Source: Telmatactis stephensoni
Taxonomy: Eukaryota > Cnidaria > Anthozoa > Actiniaria > Isophelliidae
Length of the DNA: 64,000 nucleotides
Assembly: GCA_029948255.1 (NCBI GenBank)
Contig: JALIZF010000976.1
Span: 1-64,000 of the forward strand
Direction of reading: 5' to 3'
This document shows, piece after piece, positions 59,707-64,000 of the stretch. Under the pieces are notes generated by a model, which was given only the letters and a program-made list of their open reading frames with translations, made no database searches and was not told where the DNA came from. Position numbers and translations under genes: made by a program. The first letter of the stretch is position 1; every line of letters starts with the position of its first letter.

Positions 59707-60639
59707 TTAGTTCGGATTGGTCCTTTTAGGATGAATAAAAAACTTTCTTGGTAATGGAAGTTCAAGAGAAGCTCTTGATGATCTTGTCACCCGCGTTTTA
59801 CATAGAACTGGACCAACTTTATATGCGAAAGGAACTGATCTTTTTGCAGTGATTTTCGTTGGTCTGGAAAGCGTCATGCGTTTCTTGTTTTTGCTTTTGC
59901 GATTGGCTGACGCGGATAGTGCTCTAATTCCAAGCGGAATCCCGAGAATCGAATCACCAGTTGAACCGCTTGCTTCCCCGCGCCTGCTACTGTTTTCATC
60001 GATTTGACTTTCAAGTTTTTCTGCCGTCAAAACCTCGTATACGATATAAAGGTTATCTTTCGCTTCTTCGTATAATGCAGAACTACATTCATCGTCTGGT
60101 ATCTTCTTTAAGAACATTTTAATGGCGTTATAAGAGATGGATTTTTTTTCGATTATCCCCAAATTCAGCTCTGACTGGCCATCTACTTTAGAATGGTACT
60201 CTGCGTTTGCTTTGCCTTGAGCTTTGGCTTTGCCTTCAGTTTCAGTATTTGCCTTCGATTTCAGTGTTTCTGCTTGTAAATCGGTTGATGACTGTGGCTT
60301 CATAGTCAAGTTGTATCTGGCTATAACAATCGGTTTGATTTGTTTCAAGAGTTTTTTATTCTCTTTCTGAATAGAACAATAATCAAGTATGGGACCCAAA
60401 CTTTTAAACCTGGTAAACATAAGTTGTTCATCATTTGGCTTCTTGTCCTGGCTAATCCATGGCATCATGCGCACTAGCCACGACGTCGACTTCTTTGAGC
60501 TTTCACGTTCACTGTCGCACTCTGGACGGCATAAATTCAGCATATCAAAGTCAGATGCCTCAGCTATCGAGGGAACAGGAATGTAATTTCCAAACTCCTT
60601 TTCGACTAAAGTTTGAATTTGCTTTGCGTTAGAATCCAT
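59707..60639 (-). CDS. Unrecognised single-exon gene, copy B of a convergent paralog pair
   Basis: Start chosen at 60639 (MDSNAKQIQTLVEKEFGNY), since this aligns with the start of copy A; an upstream in-frame start at 60705 would add 22 hydrophobic residues that copy A lacks. It is 310 residues long, against 261 in copy A. The extra length lies mainly in a segment with SWLVRMMPWISQDKK after the N-terminal block, in the Lys/Glu-rich linker with AKANTETEGKAKAQGKANAE-type repeats, and before the C-terminal FAYKVG. The core SYNAIKMFLKKIPDDECS is identical to copy A. The genes face each other across about 3.6 kb that includes a purine-rich satellite. I recognise no known family. Confidence 0.72.
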   Translation of the reverse strand: MDSNAKQIQTLVEKEFGNYIPVPSIAEASDFDMLNLCRPECDSERESSKKSTSWLVRMMPWISQDKKPNDEQLMFTRFKSLGPILDYCSIQKENKKLLKQIKPIVIARYNLTMKPQSSTDLQAETLKSKANTETEGKAKAQGKANAEYHSKVDGQSELNLGIIEKKSISYNAIKMFLKKIPDDECSSALYEEAKDNLYIVYEVLTAEKLESQIDENSSRRGEASGSTGDSILGIPLGIRALSASANRKSKNKKRMTLSRPTKITAKRSVPFAYKVGPVLCKTRVTRSSRASLELPLPRKFFIHPKRTNPN

Positions 60640-60751
60640 CAAAAATATCGAGAACCTATCTGTGACAAAAAGACTGAACAAATTTTTAAGCTGTACTTCA
60701 AGCACTGCCGTTCAACAAAAAAGTTATTTTAAACTAAAAAAGAATCTGTTC

Positions 60752-60885
60752 ATTGATAATTCATAAGCTGTTAAACCAATCGGAAATGTGAAATTAGTTC
60801 TCCTGTAGAGAAGTTTTGATGTCATGAGAAATAATGATTTATTTATCATGTCCCGTTTACACGGAGAGTATAGAAGACTTTGCTA
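60752..60885 (-). promoter_or_regulatory. Conserved upstream block of paralog B
   Basis: The inverted counterpart of 55050-55190. A third, shorter match (ttaattcataagttatcaaa) occurs at about 61080-61100. Confidence 0.5.
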
Positions 60886-63263
60886 CCTGTATGTTGGATA
60901 AGGTCTATCGAGTTAATCAAAGGATGAATTGGGATGACATTGTTCTACTGGATAAGGATATATCGAACGGATACTATTCAATTTTTGTGCGCTATACATA
61001 CACTCTTGGGCCAGTTCTTTATATTTATAAACTTTCTACTACTAGGAATTAACTCATCAAGAGTTTTAAAAGTTCATTGTTAATTCATAAGTTATCAAAC
61101 CAATTTGGAGTTCGTATCAAGCTTTTGGTTGTCATTCGGGGACTCCAAAAATGACCTTATTTGGAGATTTAAAATTTAAAATAGATTTAAAATGACCTTT
61201 TTTGTAAGTTTATAGAACTGCATGTATAGAACAACATCTTCTTCTAAGAAATCATAATTTATTCATCAGCAGTATAACACTGCTCCCTGTTTGATAGATA
61301 ACTTCTGAATGTTAGTAAAATCCCTCAGTCTATCAGGATAGCAGATATATCGATCAGTTTTTCAATTGCCACTGGCTAAGTGTTCATTCTCATTTTGTAC
61401 AACCCCATTCGGCCACATATTATTGATACATCTATTTTACTGTCGATTGACTATAATCACGACGGCTTTATATAGTTACCGAACCACCAATCTCAGGACA
61501 ATCTCACACTTTGTAGTGGGAGGTCGTAGATACCTCCCACTACAAAACACAAACAAAACCAGGAAAGAAACTTTCAATGATATCTGCACCTGCATTTGCA
61601 TACAAATGTAATGGCAACGACTTCAGCCTGGGCCAATTGGTATTTAAGTAGTTGTCAACCTAAAAAGCTCAAGGAAAGCGCTGAACGGCAGGGAATAGAA
61701 TGCGAAAGGTGCTTTCGAGTTTTTAAATTGAATACGACAGAGATCTTATGGAAACATGAAATGGAAGTTTCTTGAATTTGCCTATATTGCATGCATGGGT
61801 ATGGTCCTTTGATGATGATTAATGCATGGGATGTTTCATCACCGGAAAATGTTTGTCAAAACCTTTGTGTCCGATACAATTGAAATTCTGTTTATTCTAT
61901 TTAAGAGGAGATTTTTTCCAATATCGAGTACGTAATAATGACTAAAAGTGCCAAAAGCTAACCACTCATGCACTAAGTTTTAATTCAAATTTTTGTTTTG
62001 GATAAACACTCAAATTCTATTTTTATCACTTAGCTAGGTATTGATCTACTAAGATACAATGCCTGTTTAAAACAGACGCTTGAATTGTACAAAGTGGTTG
62101 TCCTGTATTTTCATTCAAATTAAACAACTTTCATGCACTGATGCTGATTGTAAAGAATCATATGAAAAATGAGCGAAAGTAGGTCTAAAATCATTGTCGA
62201 TCCATTCAAATTTTGACCTTGGATTAACACTTTTATTCATCTTTTATTAATCAAAACCACTAACAAACAACCAAAACTTTCTGAAAGTAATAACTTTAGC
62301 TCAGAGAGCGGGGACTCGAACTCGGGATCAACGGTTTGCGAGACCGACGCTCTGCCGCCTTAAAATAACCAAATTTATGTAAGGGGCTATCAGATTGCAA
62401 GTACATTCAAGGATATTTTACCTTGAAAAAACCTGCTGATTTTGAAAATAAAGTTAGGCTTTATAATTATGAAGGATAAAAACCAAAGCCAATGAAATAA
62501 AAGTACAGTAATATAATCTACTGAAATGCATTGGGTTGCCTGTGTCGGTCGATGATGACGTCAAGCAGTTGTATCTGTTGTTGGGAGTCAGTCAGTAGTT
62601 TCTTCAGATGTGGGCAATAGTTAAGTCGTGTTTTTTGGTCACATATTTTTTCATTACTATCTTTGTTCAGTAGATACAGATACGCCCTGTATTTGGCGAT
62701 TGTTATTCAAAAGACTTCCACCAGACTGTCATCTTGAATAAGGAAAACTAAGTACAGTATAACTCAACGTTGAAATTGTGTAAAAAATAGAGGTTTTGTG
62801 ATTTTGTACATTTGAAGCACTTTAATTTATGGTGTTGTTAACATTTGCTTTACTTATTAAATCATGCATTTATGAGCCTTATGATTTCTTAATAAACGCC
62901 ACCCTTGAATTAGCGCCGCCCTCGAATAAGCACCGTACCAGAAACCCCAAAAAGAAGCGCCGCGGCGCTAAAACGAGTAAATACGGTAATTTCAACGAGA
63001 TGGATCCGTTGCTGAAAAGATATATATATTAACAAAAATATCAAAAGTGATAACATTTCCCGGCTGTTATCAATGGAGGCTCATTATAATCAAATATTCT
63101 ATTATGACAACTTGAAATATAAATCAATCCTTTTACTTTATAAATAGAAACATATAGAGGTACTTGATCATGTTTGTAGTCAAGGCAGACACGAGAAAGT
63201 TTTCGACCGGGAAAATTAAAGATTTCATTTCTTACCGCTGTGGCCCGGGTTCCAGTCCCAGCC
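60886..63263. other. Intergenic
   Basis: Contains the tRNA-like sequence at 62288-62362 and, at about 62895-62995, repeated gcgccgc/aataagc phrases typical of the ends of old mariner-type elements. No gene is seen. Confidence 0.45.
62288..62362 (-). other. tRNA-like sequence (SINE head or tRNA pseudogene)
   Basis: On the minus strand it has GGCAGAGCGTC, a CGGTCTCGCAAACCG hairpin and box B GAGTTCGAGTCCC. The 5' acceptor strand does not pair with the 3' end, so it is not a working tRNA gene. Confidence 0.55.
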
Positions 63264-63539
63264 AAGAGACCATAATACTAAGAGAGCGAAGCTCAGTATT
63301 GATGTCTGTGCCATGTTCGTGGCGGCTAAGGCTATTTTTAGTAACTTCGCCATCGCGCGCGCAAGGCTCTTAAACAATAGAATTCAAACGGTCCCGTCCG
63401 CGCGCACGTCAAAAATCAAATTCTATTGGTTGAGGGACTTGCGCGCGCGATGGCGAAGTTACTAAAAATAGCCTTAGCCGCCACGAACATGGCACAGACA
63501 TCAATACTGAGCTTCGCTCTCTTAGTATTATGGTCTCTT
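63264..63539. mobile_element. Long near-perfect inverted repeat
   Basis: Arms of about 100 bp (aagagaccataatactaaga ... cttcgccatcgcgcgcgcaag) with their inverse, around a loop of about 70 bp. Confidence 0.75.
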
Positions 63540-64000
63540 GTCCCAGCTCGAGCGCCTGGATCATATGTGAGTTGAGCTTGTTTGATGTGTTGTTCTCTAC
63601 CATGCCACGAGGGTTTTTTGTGGCTACAGCCTCGAAGAGGCGAAGCCACTTAGTCATCGGGTTGTAAGAGTGTGCGTAACTCCACAGGAAGCCCAATGAT
63701 AATAAACTTCGGAACCAATCATTGATCGACTTTGAACGAGTAGACAATGATCGATAATGATAAACAAAGGACACTTTGAAATAAAATAATTTCGATTCAG
63801 TGTTAAAATAAACAAAAACGAAAAGATTTTGAAAGCGAACTACCGCCTGAGTCTGTCAAGAAGACAACAACAAAAAGGCGTATTGAGTTTACCACCGATT
63901 GCATGGTATGCGCCTGATAAAAGTTCGTGAGGATTCTCTTCCGTCAATCGACTAATTACTTGAGGCAAAAAATTGCTGTGGAAATTCTTACAATCATAAA

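Noticed and set aside
60640..60705. Upstream in-frame start of paralog B
   Set aside because: The added 22 residues have no counterpart in paralog A, whose start aligns with 60639.

Overview
This is an AT-rich, repeat-dense nuclear fragment of an animal genome. Its genes are split by spliceosomal introns, and it carries many fold-back MITEs, tRNA-derived SINEs, LINE fragments, a DIRS/PAT-type tyrosine-recombinase retrotransposon and a cut-and-paste DNA transposon. Three conserved animal genes can be rebuilt exon by exon: a PUR-family gene (about 2.0-12.7 kb, minus), the 3' part of a USP12/46 deubiquitinase gene (33.1-37.9 kb, plus) and SPCS3 of the signal peptidase complex (42.3-45.5 kb, minus). 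The mixture of conserved animal genes with this kind of repeat content suggests an early-branching animal, most likely an anthozoan cnidarian such as a coral or sea anemone. That taxonomic guess is inference and no marker in the window proves it.

Layout. 1-12.7 kb: PUR gene with nine coding exons, its introns full of MITEs and SINEs. 12.7-16.2 kb: gene-poor, with a Penelope-like fragment at 14.5-15.1 kb. 16.2-18.9 kb: an unrecognised seven-exon membrane-protein gene with two tandemly duplicated exon types. 19.5-21.5 kb: 5'-truncated LINE ending in (AAT)n. 21.5-25.3 kb: MITEs and a CR1/L2-like LINE 3' end. 25.4-32.7 kb: an almost intact tyrosine-recombinase retrotransposon (minus) with split direct repeats. 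33.0-37.9 kb: USP12/46 3' exons, convergent with SPCS3. 47.9-53.8 kb: a 5,894-bp DNA transposon with terminal inverted repeats and a perfect 9-bp target-site duplication, encoding a roughly 1,220-residue protein that joins a zinc finger, a DDE-like core, a RING-like finger and a cysteine-protease-like domain. 55.4-60.6 kb: two convergent single-exon paralogs of an unrecognised family, flanked by matching upstream blocks. 60.7-64 kb: gene-poor, with a long inverted repeat at 63.3-63.5 kb.

Most notable observations. (1) The DNA transposon does not match a superfamily I can name with confidence and could represent a poorly described group. (2) The retrotransposon has one short leader exon whose phase-0 donor could be spliced to three separate phase-0 acceptors, one in front of each of the Gag, RT-RNase H and recombinase ORFs, none of which has a good start codon of its own. 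(3) SPCS3 contains a 115-bp intron with a U12-type 5' splice site and branch point and apparent AT-AA ends. (4) The 16.2-kb gene shows side-by-side duplication of two phase-1 exons. The cellular genes do not form an operon; they are independent housekeeping genes (nucleic-acid binding, deubiquitination, secretion) separated by mobile DNA.
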